A stretch of DNA of 29,500 bases from a virus. Below the pieces are notes generated by a model. That model made no database searches. It was not told where the DNA came from and worked only from the letters and a program-made list of their open reading frames with translations. Below, piece by piece: positions 14,281-22,265 of the stretch (positions are counted from its first letter, which is position 1; each line of letters begins with the position of its first letter). Location of the stretch: the IMG/VR virus record IMGVR_UViG_3300023174_000501, positions 1 through 29,500 of that record; one strand, written 5' to 3'. The position numbers were made by a program, and so were the translations under genes.

Positions 14281-14664
14281 TTGGATTCCTTTGGTGTTGT
14301 AAAGCAAACAGCATAGTATTTAGCATGCGATCAGATTCTTGCATTAACACTGATGGTGCAATACCGGTAGCAACACTCAGATTCGCAATCAACCAATGAA
14401 ACGAATCGACACCTAACGCCTTTAGGCTTTTGGGTCTGCAACCTCAACATTGCTTACAAGTTCAATCCAAGAGTCAAACGTTTCTGCAGTTTTCTTGAGT
14501 CTTGTAACAGATAACCAAGCCAAATAGAGTAAGTGTGTAACTTTTTCAAGTTTGTCAACACCTAAATCAAAGTGTGCTTCCCACTTCACAATGTCACCGG
14601 CAGAAGTAGTGACATCAAGGACTGTGCCATCAGATAGTTCTATGCGTAGGTTAATCTGATTCAT
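14273..14664 (-). CDS. Tail assembly chaperone, -1 frameshift product (G-T type)
   Basis: Reading from 14664, a -1 slip at CCCAAAA (14434-14428) carries the ribosome past the normal stop into a 51-codon extension that ends at TAA within the start of the next gene, giving 130 residues. The extension holds H-W-L-I-A-N-L-S-V-A-T-G-I-A-P-S and helical residues like tail-chaperone T domains. The location between tail tube and tape measure is where lambda G/GT-type frameshifts occur in siphoviruses. It also fills an otherwise empty 142-bp stretch. It should bind tape measure and guide tube assembly. Confidence 0.85.
14422..14664 (-). CDS. Tail assembly chaperone, unshifted product (G type)
   Basis: The 80-residue product starts two bases after the tail-tube stop and ends at TAA directly after the slippery site. 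It is small, acidic and helical, with L-S-D-G-T-V-L near the start, as for gpG-like proteins. It would be the abundant form, in excess over the frameshift product. Confidence 0.8.
   Translation of the reverse strand: MNQINLRIELSDGTVLDVTTSAGDIVKWEAHFDLGVDKLEKVTHLLYLAWLSVTRLKKTAETFDSWIELVSNVEVADPKA
14428..14434 (-). promoter_or_regulatory. Slippery heptamer for -1 programmed frameshift
   Basis: The heptamer C-CCA-AAA (X-XXY-YYZ in the zero frame) occurs one codon before the stop of the short chaperone. Just downstream, CCTAA-AGGCG-TTAGG can form a 5-bp hairpin that may help the slip. The -1 frame stays open for 51 codons. Confidence 0.85.
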
Positions 14665-14666
14665 GT

Positions 14667-15077
14667 CTAGCTAACTGCTCTCACGGCTGAACCCGATGTA
14701 GGCCATGTCAGGCTGAACGTGCTTAAGTCCCCAATATTTCCTGAGATAGGGGTCAAGTCAGTTACTAGACAGGTGACAGTGTAAGACGGATTTGCTGATC
14801 CTACAGCTGAAGAAGTAGGTTTTAGCACTACTGTTGCGTTAGTTCCCAGAAGCGGCCACAAAGTCGCATCAACTGTGTTTGCAGCATAATCCTGATTGAA
14901 TTGAAGTGTAAGAGTGCCTTCCTTTAGACCTGCAACACGAGTAACCCATGAAGAACCAAAAGCTGTTGTTGTGATGTCGTTAGCTGAAGTTTTTAGTTCA
15001 ACCTGAGTCAGGTATGAAGCCAAAGCTGTAGATCCGTTGATGCTAACGCTGAAGTCTGTTGCGACAAAGATTGCCAT
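14667..15077 (-). CDS. Major tail tube protein
   Basis: The 136-residue product is Thr/Ser/Val-rich and beta-structured: V-S-I-N-G, Y-L-T-Q-V-E-L, R-V-A-G-L-K-E-G-T-L-T-L-Q-F-N-Q-D-Y and a final F-S-L-T-W-P-T-S-G, as in short siphovirus tube proteins. It lies directly before the frameshifted chaperone gene, the normal position. Many copies would stack to form the tail tube. Confidence 0.82.
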   Translation of the reverse strand: MAIFVATDFSVSINGSTALASYLTQVELKTSANDITTTAFGSSWVTRVAGLKEGTLTLQFNQDYAANTVDATLWPLLGTNATVVLKPTSSAVGSANPSYTVTCLVTDLTPISGNIGDLSTFSLTWPTSGSAVRAVS

Positions 15078-15086
15078 TTATTATCC

Positions 15087-15488
15087 TTAACTTGCGAATA
15101 CTTGAACCGAAAACTCGGCACTGTAATAGTCTATTGCATTGATGCTTACACTTCCGATAGCACCTGTTTCAGCAACAAACACCTCAAAAGCATTACCACC
15201 CAAAGTGCGATCAGATTCAATCGCATACTTCACTGAACCTGCACCTGGAGCAAGTAAAACATCCATGTTCTTTTGTGCAGTCCGTTCAGAAACCCTACCT
15301 AACACGACCATAACTTTGAAAGTGTATTCAGCCATGCTTCTATTGTTTTGCTGATTGTAGGCAACCTTATCTATAGCAATCATGGCCATAGGCGGATTCA
15401 CTAGATCAGGTAGAGTTTCAACAACACGCAAACCCTTGATAGTGCTTATGTTAGCTGCTAACCCTGCTCTAAGGTCACTGATAGCCAT
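15087..15488 (-). CDS. Tail terminator-like protein
   Basis: The 133-residue product is mixed alpha/beta, with L-R-A-G-L-A-A-N-I near the start and L-P-D-L-V-N-P-P-M-A-M-I and Y-T-F-K-V-M-V-V-L-G as core strands, similar to small tail-terminator (gpU-like) proteins. It sits between the head-tail connector and the tail tube. It overlaps its upstream neighbour by one base. Neck completion protein is an alternative. Confidence 0.65.
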   Translation of the reverse strand: MAISDLRAGLAANISTIKGLRVVETLPDLVNPPMAMIAIDKVAYNQQNNRSMAEYTFKVMVVLGRVSERTAQKNMDVLLAPGAGSVKYAIESDRTLGGNAFEVFVAETGAIGSVSINAIDYYSAEFSVQVFAS

Positions 15489-16093
15489 TATGCGCCTGTT
15501 CTAAGAAGCCTAAACGGATTTATGAGCTGTGCAACGTCACCATCAATGTTCGAACCTACACGCATAATCCCCATGTCTGAAACACCTGCAACACCTAGAG
15601 GGGACTCTAAACGCTTAAACAGTCTTGATGCCTGAATGATGCAAGCAAACTTTATAGGGTCAGGAACACTTGACCAGCCGAACTGTCCTGTAACCTTCAC
15701 CAAAGCCATGTCAGCCCAAACAGGGAATAAATAGTTATCTGTAGCAGTTATACCTGTTATCGGATAATATCCGCCATTAGCAGTTCTATTAGCAGGTAAA
15801 ACTTGATAATCGCCTGCACCCCAAGTTGTGTCAAAGATAAGCGGATCAGTGCTAGAAGTTTCTAAAGCAGAAATGCTTTGAGCATCATCAATCCAACAGT
15901 TATAGGCATCAGTAGCTTTGAAATACCTGACCTCACCTGCAGTGCCTGAATAAAAGTAGCGGTTGCAGTATTGATCAATCATCCTTGATGCAGCGTTAAT
16001 GCTGTTCTCGATTAGAGCATCATCAATAGTGTCAGTTATCCGTAGGCTAGCCTTGACATCTGCAAGAGTGCAATACCCATTAGTTACAGCCAA
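15488..16093 (-). CDS. Head-tail connector (gp6/Ad1-like)
   Basis: The N-terminus reads C-T-L-A-D-V-K-A-S-L-R-I, then I-E-N-S-I-N-A-A-S-R-M-I-D-Q-Y-C-N-R-Y-F, a pattern typical of phage head-tail connector proteins that bind under the portal. The 201-residue length includes a beta insert with W-I-D-D. The start is TTG at 16093 with AGGAG upstream at good spacing. It follows the sugar module and heads the tail genes. Confidence 0.8.
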   Translation of the reverse strand: MAVTNGYCTLADVKASLRITDTIDDALIENSINAASRMIDQYCNRYFYSGTAGEVRYFKATDAYNCWIDDAQSISALETSSTDPLIFDTTWGAGDYQVLPANRTANGGYYPITGITATDNYLFPVWADMALVKVTGQFGWSSVPDPIKFACIIQASRLFKRLESPLGVAGVSDMGIMRVGSNIDGDVAQLINPFRLLRTGA

Positions 16094-16133
16094 AATAAAC
16101 TCCTAAAGTCAATACCTATTCTATCGGCAACGC

Positions 16134-17138
16134 TTAGATAAGTCTTTGAGTCCAAGTCTTAGGTGTCAAATCAGAGTCAATCTCAATCGGCAAATGATAT
16201 TCAAAATCCTTCACACGAGGTCTAATCCACTCCACCAAATCACGCAAACCCTGATCTAAACTGATAGTCGTTTCATAACCTAAAAGTTGTCTAGCCTTAT
16301 CGGAACTACATAAAGCAACAGGCACTTCTTGTGGTCTGCCAGGCATAAAGATAGGGTCAAGGTCAAAGCCAATAATGTTTGCAAGTCTTTCAGCAAGGTT
16401 CAAAATAGTTATAGGCGATTCATCAGGCCCAATGTTGATAACCTGCCCTACAACTTCCTCAGACTCACATGCCTGCAATATAGGTGCAATAACATCCTGA
16501 ATAAAACTAAAACATCTTTGCTGACTACCATCACCATAAATAATAGGCTGCTTACCCTGCAACATCCTGTTAGCCATAATGCTTGCAACGTTCCTAAACG
16601 GGTCATCAAATTTCTGTCTAGCACCAACAATGTTATGAGGAACAAGAATCACCAAATCAACATTATGAACTTCAGCAAGATTAGACAACAATTTTTCAGC
16701 TGACAACTTAGCAATACCATACGGATCTTGCGGTTTAGGTGTCAACGACTCATCAAAAACATGCCCTAAATTATCGCCATATCGTGCCATAGAAGACATG
16801 TAAACAAACTTTGGCACTCCAGCCCGAATACTCGCAGTCATAACGTTCACACTTATTTGAACAGTGTTTCTGACTACAAGGCTAGGACTGAACACACTCA
16901 AACCCTCATAAGCGGTGCAAGCAGCATGAATAACCAAATCAGCCCCAACAAATACAGGACTAATAGCAGTCAAATCATCCAAATCAAGTTCATAAAATTC
17001 GACACCTTCAGGAACATTCTCGATATTCCCACCAAGCAAGTTATCAATCCCACGAACCTGCCAGCCCTTAGCCAAATACGCATCAGCAACATGGCTACCA
17101 AGAAACCCTGCAACACCTGTAACAACAACTAATCCCAA
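16134..17138 (-). CDS. NAD-dependent sugar epimerase/dehydratase
   Basis: The 334-residue product is an extended short-chain dehydrogenase. It has the G8-x2-G11-x2-G14 nucleotide motif (T-G-V-A-G-F-L-G-S-H), S115-S116, and the catalytic Y140-x3-K144 pair. The whole domain is present, so it is probably active on a nucleotide sugar, as UDP-glucose 4-epimerase-type enzymes are. The start is TTG at 17138, overlapping the glycosyltransferase stop, with no ribosome-binding site, so translation is likely coupled. It is the third gene of a sugar module set between capsid and connector genes. Exact substrate cannot be told. Confidence 0.88.
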   Translation of the reverse strand: MGLVVVTGVAGFLGSHVADAYLAKGWQVRGIDNLLGGNIENVPEGVEFYELDLDDLTAISPVFVGADLVIHAACTAYEGLSVFSPSLVVRNTVQISVNVMTASIRAGVPKFVYMSSMARYGDNLGHVFDESLTPKPQDPYGIAKLSAEKLLSNLAEVHNVDLVILVPHNIVGARQKFDDPFRNVASIMANRMLQGKQPIIYGDGSQQRCFSFIQDVIAPILQACESEEVVGQVINIGPDESPITILNLAERLANIIGFDLDPIFMPGRPQEVPVALCSSDKARQLLGYETTISLDQGLRDLVEWIRPRVKDFEYHLPIEIDSDLTPKTWTQRLI

Positions 17139-17767
17139 GAGTTCACACGCCTAATCTGCAAATCCCAGCGACCCTCATCAAACCTGCCAGCATCAACTTT
17201 ACTGTCAAAATACTTTCGATTCTTAGCAAAAGTAAATTCATTACGCAAAGTCAACTGCACATTATTGTTGATAGTTGAACTGTTGTCATGTCCGAGCTGT
17301 AAAGGCAAACGATCTACACGCAAACCAGCCTGATTGATTCTTCGCTCAAAGTCATTATCTTCAAAATAGATAGGATGCAAACTTTCATCAAACAGTCCAA
17401 TAGACTTTACAATTTCTTCACCAACAGCAAAAGTCTGATAATAAGGAAACTTATCGCACAAAGTCAAAGCATCAGGTTTAGCAGTGTTTAGCAAAGTCAA
17501 ATCGCCATGCTCAAAATAGCAGTCAGCCGAAGTAAAAAACCAGCGTGACTCAAAAGGCAACATTTTGATACCCAAATTCCACGAACTTGCAACACCAAGA
17601 TTAGAAGGCACATCAACCCACCAAAGCGTAACCAAAGGATTATTGATTTTCAAAGGCCAATGCCTACCAGAATTGTTGATTACATAAACAGTCGCTTCGA
17701 TGTCAATGCTTTCAATCATACGAACAAGCAAATCAAACCTGTTCAAAACAGGAACAATCAACTTCAC
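17129..17767 (-). CDS. Family 2-like glycosyltransferase
   Basis: The 212-residue product starts I-V-P-V-L-N-R-F-D-L-L, then has N-L-G-V-A-S-S-W-N-L-G-I (56-67), an acidic metal site around T-S-A-D (D82) and Y-F-E-D-N-D-F-E-R-R (134-143), matching GT-A fold glycosyltransferases. It is shorter than most but covers the catalytic domain. The GTG start overlaps the preceding stop by four bases (GTGA). With its neighbours it could add sugars to virion proteins or to host surface glycans. Confidence 0.82.
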   Translation of the reverse strand: MKLIVPVLNRFDLLVRMIESIDIEATVYVINNSGRHWPLKINNPLVTLWWVDVPSNLGVASSWNLGIKMLPFESRWFFTSADCYFEHGDLTLLNTAKPDALTLCDKFPYYQTFAVGEEIVKSIGLFDESLHPIYFEDNDFERRINQAGLRVDRLPLQLGHDNSSTINNNVQLTLRNEFTFAKNRKYFDSKVDAGRFDEGRWDLQIRRVNSWD

Positions 17768-18945
17768 TTCGTCGCTAACTTGTCAATCAAAGGCTTCCAA
17801 GACTCTGCATAAACCTTATTAGCATCATACTGACGAGCAAAAGCCAAAGTATCAGGAAACTTCTTCCTTCCACGCTGATAAGCCTGCTCCAAAGCATCCA
17901 CAATACCTTGCACATTAGGAACATTGAACCAACAGTGTTGACCTGCATCCCAAAAAGGTTGCCCATTCACCAGAAACGAATCAGGACTCGCAAGTTCAGC
18001 CGAAGCCGCAAAGTTAGAGGTAATAATAGGCACGCCACAAGCCTGAGCTTCAATCTGAGGAATACCAAACCCTTCACCATAGTTAGTGAACAAACCGACA
18101 TCCCAAGCCGAATAGATAGCAGCCAAAGTCTTTTGACTTATCCCATAACTATAGGCAATAGGGTCAACGAACTTCACACGATCACTAGGCACACCACAAG
18201 CAGCAAGAATGTTAGGTAACACAAACCCTGACTGCTTACCATAAGGTTCAGTGTGCAAATACAACACAACATCATCATGCTGTTTTGCGAATATTGCGAA
18301 TGCAAGAAAATTCTCTGCAACAGCCTTCCTATGAATAAACCCTCCAGCCTTATTAGCAAAATTCATGCCCACAACAAACTTGTCACCATCATCACCAACA
18401 AATTCACGACCCGAAATACCTTCAGGCAAAACATCTGTCGGAGTAAAAACTTTAGTATCAACAGCATGAGGAATATATTCAGACTCAATACCTGCCTGCT
18501 CAATCATCTCTCTACCAAACTTGCTCATAGCAATCGGCGTGACATTAGGCTTCTTCAACCAGGCTAAAACCTTTTCAGGTGCAGGCTGATGATCTATCGG
18601 AGTCCAAGAAGCAATAGGCAAAGCATCTAAAGCAGGATTATCTAAAACCCAAACATCATAAAGCGTGATAAGGAAGTTAGGTAAATCCTTGTTTTCAGCT
18701 GACCAATGTTGATGATGTAAAGGCAACACGTCAGTGCTGTATTGATTCATGCCCCTAGAGTAATGAGGTATCTTCCCTGCACCTGTATCAATAAAAGAGT
18801 TGACACCCTCACCACCATAGTTAGACAACATAGCAACCTTATGACCCTGCCTAACAAGACGTTGAATCACCTGTTGCGATTGAGTGCCATAACCTGTGGG
18901 CTGATTGAGAGAGTTGCTATACCAAGAAATACATGCTTTAGTCAT
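17764..18945 (-). CDS. GT-B fold glycosyltransferase (GT1/GT4-like)
   Basis: The 393-residue product has an N-terminal Y-S-N-S-L-N-Q-P-T-G-Y-G-T-Q-S-Q loop and a C-terminal E291-G-F-G-I-P-Q-I-E299 followed by A-C-G-V-P-I-I-T, the E-x7-E nucleotide-sugar motif of GT4-type enzymes. It heads the sugar module. The start has no ribosome-binding site but has TAGGCT at -12 to -7, and the module is cut off from the capsid gene by a strong terminator, so it should be transcribed separately. Confidence 0.88.
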   Translation of the reverse strand: MTKACISWYSNSLNQPTGYGTQSQQVIQRLVRQGHKVAMLSNYGGEGVNSFIDTGAGKIPHYSRGMNQYSTDVLPLHHQHWSAENKDLPNFLITLYDVWVLDNPALDALPIASWTPIDHQPAPEKVLAWLKKPNVTPIAMSKFGREMIEQAGIESEYIPHAVDTKVFTPTDVLPEGISGREFVGDDGDKFVVGMNFANKAGGFIHRKAVAENFLAFAIFAKQHDDVVLYLHTEPYGKQSGFVLPNILAACGVPSDRVKFVDPIAYSYGISQKTLAAIYSAWDVGLFTNYGEGFGIPQIEAQACGVPIITSNFAASAELASPDSFLVNGQPFWDAGQHCWFNVPNVQGIVDALEQAYQRGRKKFPDTLAFARQYDANKVYAESWKPLIDKLATK

Positions 18946-18959
18946 GCCCTAAGCCTAAT
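18943..18959 (-). promoter_or_regulatory. Leaderless promoter/start element of the sugar module
   Basis: Minus strand ATTAGGCTTAGGGCATG, identical over 17 bases to the start region of terS (25996-26012). TAGGCT lies at -12 to -7 from the ATG, which suits a TANNNT -10 box and a transcript that starts at the ATG. It follows the capsid terminator directly. Confidence 0.5.
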
Positions 18960-19005
18960 AGAAAACACCCCCCAAAACAGTCCTACGCAACTGAATTGAG
19001 GGGTG
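18957..19005 (-). terminator. Rho-independent terminator after the capsid gene
   Basis: Read leftward, CACCCCTCAA pairs with TTGGGGGGTG (one G-T wobble), with an inner CAGT/ACTG stem, followed by TTTTCTATT. The stem spans 19005-18966. It lies 24 bp after the capsid stop and should keep most capsid transcription from entering the glycosyltransferase genes. Confidence 0.8.
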
Positions 19006-19028
19006 AAATCTAGGAAGGTAAAGAAGCC

Positions 19029-20195
19029 TTAGCTTGCTCCACCCTTGAACTTCTTGATGTTAGCAGTCTGAACTAGCTTGGAGTCAATTCTCCAGGTAGC
19101 ACGCCAGGTAGCGAGATCGTTACCAAACGCATAGTCATCGCTTCTGTCAACCTGTAGGCCGCCAGCATTTCTGATGTATAGGCTCTTTAGGTCACCAACA
19201 GCAAGAGAGTTAGCACCAACAGCAGGCGATGGCATTGCAGGAGTTTCAATAACAGGAACACCTAGAACTAGATCACGCTTGTCTTGACCCAAACCAATGT
19301 TGAACAAGTATTGGCCATAAGAGTCCTTTAGCTTACGCAACGCTGCAATCGAAGTGCTGTTTGCGAGCAGAGCAAAAGTAGGCTTTGCGCGAAGTGATCC
19401 GTCAAGGCTGTAAACAAGGTCAATAACGTTGTCAGCTGTGAAAGCACCGCTAACACCTGTTGAACCTGTAACACCTGTGCCAGCAACAGGCAAGAAACCT
19501 GTAGGCTCAACTGTTCCTGTTCCATTGACAATCTTGTCACCGATAGCGTAACCGAAAGCGTTACCAAACTGCTCTGCCAAGAATCCAATAATGTCAACGC
19601 CACTATCCAAAATCAGTTCCCTAGACAGCTGGCTCAAGGCTGAAAACTTAAAGCTCGATAGAGTGCTAAAGGCATTGAAGGCAGGCTCTGATGTGCCCAC
19701 ACTAACGCCTTGTCCCACGATAGTTGCAGTAGAGAAAGAGGCCTGAGAAGGAATCTGTAGGTTCTCACCTGAAGCGGTGTTGATTACAGTTCCATACTCA
19801 AGAAGAGGGTTTACAAGACGAGCAACCTTAACAATCTCGTTGTAGAAAGATGTAGGAACAGGCGCACCTGTGCTAGATCCTGTGATTGCGCGGAACTCGT
19901 GACCACGAATCTCACCCATCGCCATCTTGCGAAGAATGTCAGACTCGTTGTCAGAAACAGTTGCACCAGCAAAGTTCATAGCTGCAGCCTGAACTGCCTC
20001 AGCAGTCTTAGCCTCACGCTGTTCTAGTTCGATTAGTTCATTACGCTTGTTGATGTCAGCAGTTAGGGAAGCATACTTTGCTTCATCTTCACCTGACCAA
20101 ACACCGCCACGAGCTTCAACTGAATCAATCAGTTCCTTAGCTTCGTGCCATGCTTTAGCCTTAGCATCAACCTGCTTTGCGATAAATTCGCTCAT
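19029..20195 (-). CDS. Major capsid protein, HK97 fold
   Basis: The 388-residue product has a charged helical N-terminal part (about 1-95), which is probably a scaffold-like delta domain removed by the protease, then T-G-S-S-T-G-A-P-V-P-T-S-F, N-P-L-L-E-Y-G-T-V, a spine helix, V-N-G-T-G-T-V-E-P-T-G-F and a final R-A-T-W-R-I-D-S strand, as in HK97-fold capsids. ATG 20195 has AAAGGA at ideal spacing; the longer frame to 20258 lacks one. It has its own leader and a terminator on each side, which fits high-level expression of the most abundant virion protein. Confidence 0.92.
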   Translation of the reverse strand: MSEFIAKQVDAKAKAWHEAKELIDSVEARGGVWSGEDEAKYASLTADINKRNELIELEQREAKTAEAVQAAAMNFAGATVSDNESDILRKMAMGEIRGHEFRAITGSSTGAPVPTSFYNEIVKVARLVNPLLEYGTVINTASGENLQIPSQASFSTATIVGQGVSVGTSEPAFNAFSTLSSFKFSALSQLSRELILDSGVDIIGFLAEQFGNAFGYAIGDKIVNGTGTVEPTGFLPVAGTGVTGSTGVSGAFTADNVIDLVYSLDGSLRAKPTFALLANSTSIAALRKLKDSYGQYLFNIGLGQDKRDLVLGVPVIETPAMPSPAVGANSLAVGDLKSLYIRNAGGLQVDRSDDYAFGNDLATWRATWRIDSKLVQTANIKKFKGGAS

Positions 20196-20323
20196 AGGTT
20201 TGTTCCTTTCAAGAACATAAATAAATAAGGGGGGATTTAGGTTCAGAGATAAACTCACATAACCTGATCAGGGGATAAACGCTCACTGACATAAATAGTC
20301 TATACAACACGTTTATACACGCT
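20196..20323 (-). promoter_or_regulatory. Capsid leader and probable promoter region
   Basis: This non-coding stretch after the protease terminator must hold the capsid promoter. I see an inverted repeat ATAAACG...CGTTTAT (20275-20281 and 20310-20316) with several TA-rich hexamers between and beside its arms, but no clear -35/-10 pair. A strong ribosome-binding site (GAAAGGA) lies just before 20195. Confidence 0.4.
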
Positions 20324-20354
20324 AAAAGAAAACCCCCTGGGACAAATCAGGGGG
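20324..20354 (-). terminator. Rho-independent terminator after the protease gene
   Basis: Read leftward, CCCCCTG-atttgtcc-CAGGGGG (20354-20333, 7-bp GC stem) followed by TTTTCTTTT. It lies about 55 bp after the stop of the HAD-protease gene and before the capsid gene. Only the minus direction has the T-tract. Confidence 0.88.
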
Positions 20355-20408
20355 AAAGAAATTAGCTTCTTTTTTACCAACCGAGAGAGAGGACTCGATG
20401 TGGAATAA

Positions 20409-22265
20409 TTATACTCTCTGCATCAACAAATCAAGCTGTTTCTTCTTCAAGTCAAGAAGAGCAGAAGGGTTAGTCACTTCAGGGTCTTTCTTTAGAACCT
20501 TACCTAAAGTGTCTGTCAACAGTTCGCCTTGACGTTCAGTAAGTTCTTCACCTGACTCTAAAGCCAGCAAAGCATCAGTTAGTTCTTCAGCAGATACTCC
20601 ACGAATTTCAGCAAGTTTCAAAATCTTTTCAGATAGTTCAGTCATAGATCTAACATTAGCAGTTCCATCAGTTGCAGTGTAGGCGGGGAAAGCCACACCA
20701 ACAGAAACTTCATGCACATTGACACGCTTTAGGACACGCTCATTAGCATTGTTCCAAACATCGCCACCTGCAGGGATACGGAAGCCAAAACTGAAAGCTG
20801 TTACGTCACCCCTAGAGATACTTATTGCAGCATCTTTTCCTGCCTGAGTCTGAGGCAAATCGGCTTCAACAAGCAAACCACGACTATCTTCAGTCAGCCT
20901 TAGAGTGCCTGCACGAGTAGAACCCAAAACAATGCTGGTGTCATGATTCCACAACAGTTTGACATCATTCCTAGACTTCAAAGAATCCCTAAAAGCACCA
21001 GGTTCAATAGTTTCAATAAAAGGAAGTGGCTGTGAAGGGCTATTGAATACAGCTGCATAACCACGCAAAGTCATGCCATCACCCTCAGCACGAATCTCTA
21101 AATCAGTGAACACTGCTTCACGTCTTTCAATGCCAGCCAAAACACGCTCCCCACGTTCATGCAACTCTGCAACCTTAGAAGGCTCAACAAACCTCACAGA
21201 ATCTTCCTGCATAGCCAAAGGATCAACACTAGGGTCAACAACAACATCTTCAACAGCCACAGGTTCACTGATAGAGTCAACAATCTCACAAAGGTCATAA
21301 ACAGTTTCAGCGAGCTTTGCAATAGTTTCTAAAGCATCCCCCTTCAACTTATAAACCTTGTCTTGCAACTCAGTAACAGTGTAATCTTCCATGTTTCTTC
21401 CTTCACTAACAGCAGGCAAATCACTAGGGTTTAGCACCACATCAACGCCAGCATCACGATACGCTGACCTTGCTTCAGCATTATTTTCAATCACAAACAC
21501 CACATCCAAACCATCAGCAATCAAAGCCTTAGCAGTTTCACCCTTATACTTTGCAGAATCCTGCATATCATCAGGTTGCATAATCAATCTGCTATAACTA
21601 ACATCAAGTTTATTCAATAAAGCGGTAGTCGCATCACGATCAGACTCATGCCTACCTGTAACAACATAAAGTTCAACATCCTGAGCATCAATGTAGTCAT
21701 AGACAGCCTGATTTAGTCCACCCAAAACATATAGGGTGTCATCAAAATCTGAGATAGCAATTTTGTCACCTACAGCACGAGTAGCAGATTCACTGCTCAA
21801 CCCATTCACCCAAGTTTGACCTGCATCGCCACCCCACGCATCCCACGCCACACGACCTGCACTAGGGAAACCATCTTCACCACTATTGAAACCTGTAGCC
21901 TGTTTATCAACTTCATGTCTAGCAAAATAACTGATCATGCGATTGACAGTATCTGCTGAAACATCTGCACCCGAAGCAAGCTGTCTAGCCCTAGCCCTAC
22001 CAACATCAGTAAAACCTGACCCTGCATAACCTTCAGCAATCCACTTCAAAGCACGTTTAGCAGCAACAGCCACACCTTCAGGAGGACTATACGAACCTGC
22101 ATCAACTGCACGCTTCAACTCACCACCAGGCTTCATCTTCTCAGCAATACTCAAAGCAACCATCTGAGCGATAGCCTTCTTCTTGTCAGGATGACTACCC
22201 AAAACAGTGCCATCCTCTTTTACAGTGTCCCAACCAGCATCAGTCTTAGAAATAAAATATGGCAT
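20409..22265 (-). CDS. HAD phosphatase-like / HK97-type prohead protease fusion
   Basis: 618 residues in three parts. Residues about 50-155: a domain with A-A-K-R-A-L-K-W-I-A-E-G and F-A-R-H-E-V-D-K ... W-D-A-W-G-G-D-A-G, seen beside actinophage capsid proteases. Residues about 167-280: HAD-like, with D173-F-D175-D-T177, T-G-R (203-205), K241 and E-N-N (260-262). Residues about 385-540: S78 prohead protease, with L-R-G-Y-A-A-V-F-N, I-E-P-G-A-F, W-N-H441-D and T-A-F-S492-F-G-F; H441 and S492 are likely catalytic. It would process the capsid delta domain. A second start at M292 has its own ribosome-binding site. Confidence 0.85.
   Translation of the reverse strand: MPYFISKTDAGWDTVKEDGTVLGSHPDKKKAIAQMVALSIAEKMKPGGELKRAVDAGSYSPPEGVAVAAKRALKWIAEGYAGSGFTDVGRARARQLASGADVSADTVNRMISYFARHEVDKQATGFNSGEDGFPSAGRVAWDAWGGDAGQTWVNGLSSESATRAVGDKIAISDFDDTLYVLGGLNQAVYDYIDAQDVELYVVTGRHESDRDATTALLNKLDVSYSRLIMQPDDMQDSAKYKGETAKALIADGLDVVFVIENNAEARSAYRDAGVDVVLNPSDLPAVSEGRNMEDYTVTELQDKVYKLKGDALETIAKLAETVYDLCEIVDSISEPVAVEDVVVDPSVDPLAMQEDSVRFVEPSKVAELHERGERVLAGIERREAVFTDLEIRAEGDGMTLRGYAAVFNSPSQPLPFIETIEPGAFRDSLKSRNDVKLLWNHDTSIVLGSTRAGTLRLTEDSRGLLVEADLPQTQAGKDAAISISRGDVTAFSFGFRIPAGGDVWNNANERVLKRVNVHEVSVGVAFPAYTATDGTANVRSMTELSEKILKLAEIRGVSAEELTDALLALESGEELTERQGELLTDTLGKVLKKDPEVTNPSALLDLKKKQLDLLMQRV
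21390..21404 (-). promoter_or_regulatory. Internal ribosome-binding site and start in the protease gene
   Basis: GAAGGAAG (21404-21397) stands four bases before an in-frame ATG (21392-21390, M292), exactly between the HAD-like part and the protease part. Starting here gives a 327-residue protein that holds the complete protease. The sequence is as good as the best ribosome-binding sites in the window. Confidence 0.6.

Noticed and set aside
13720-14307. Longer start at 14307 for the 186-residue protein
   Set aside because: It would overlap the frameshifted chaperone extension and lacks the AAAGGA that precedes the 14280 start.
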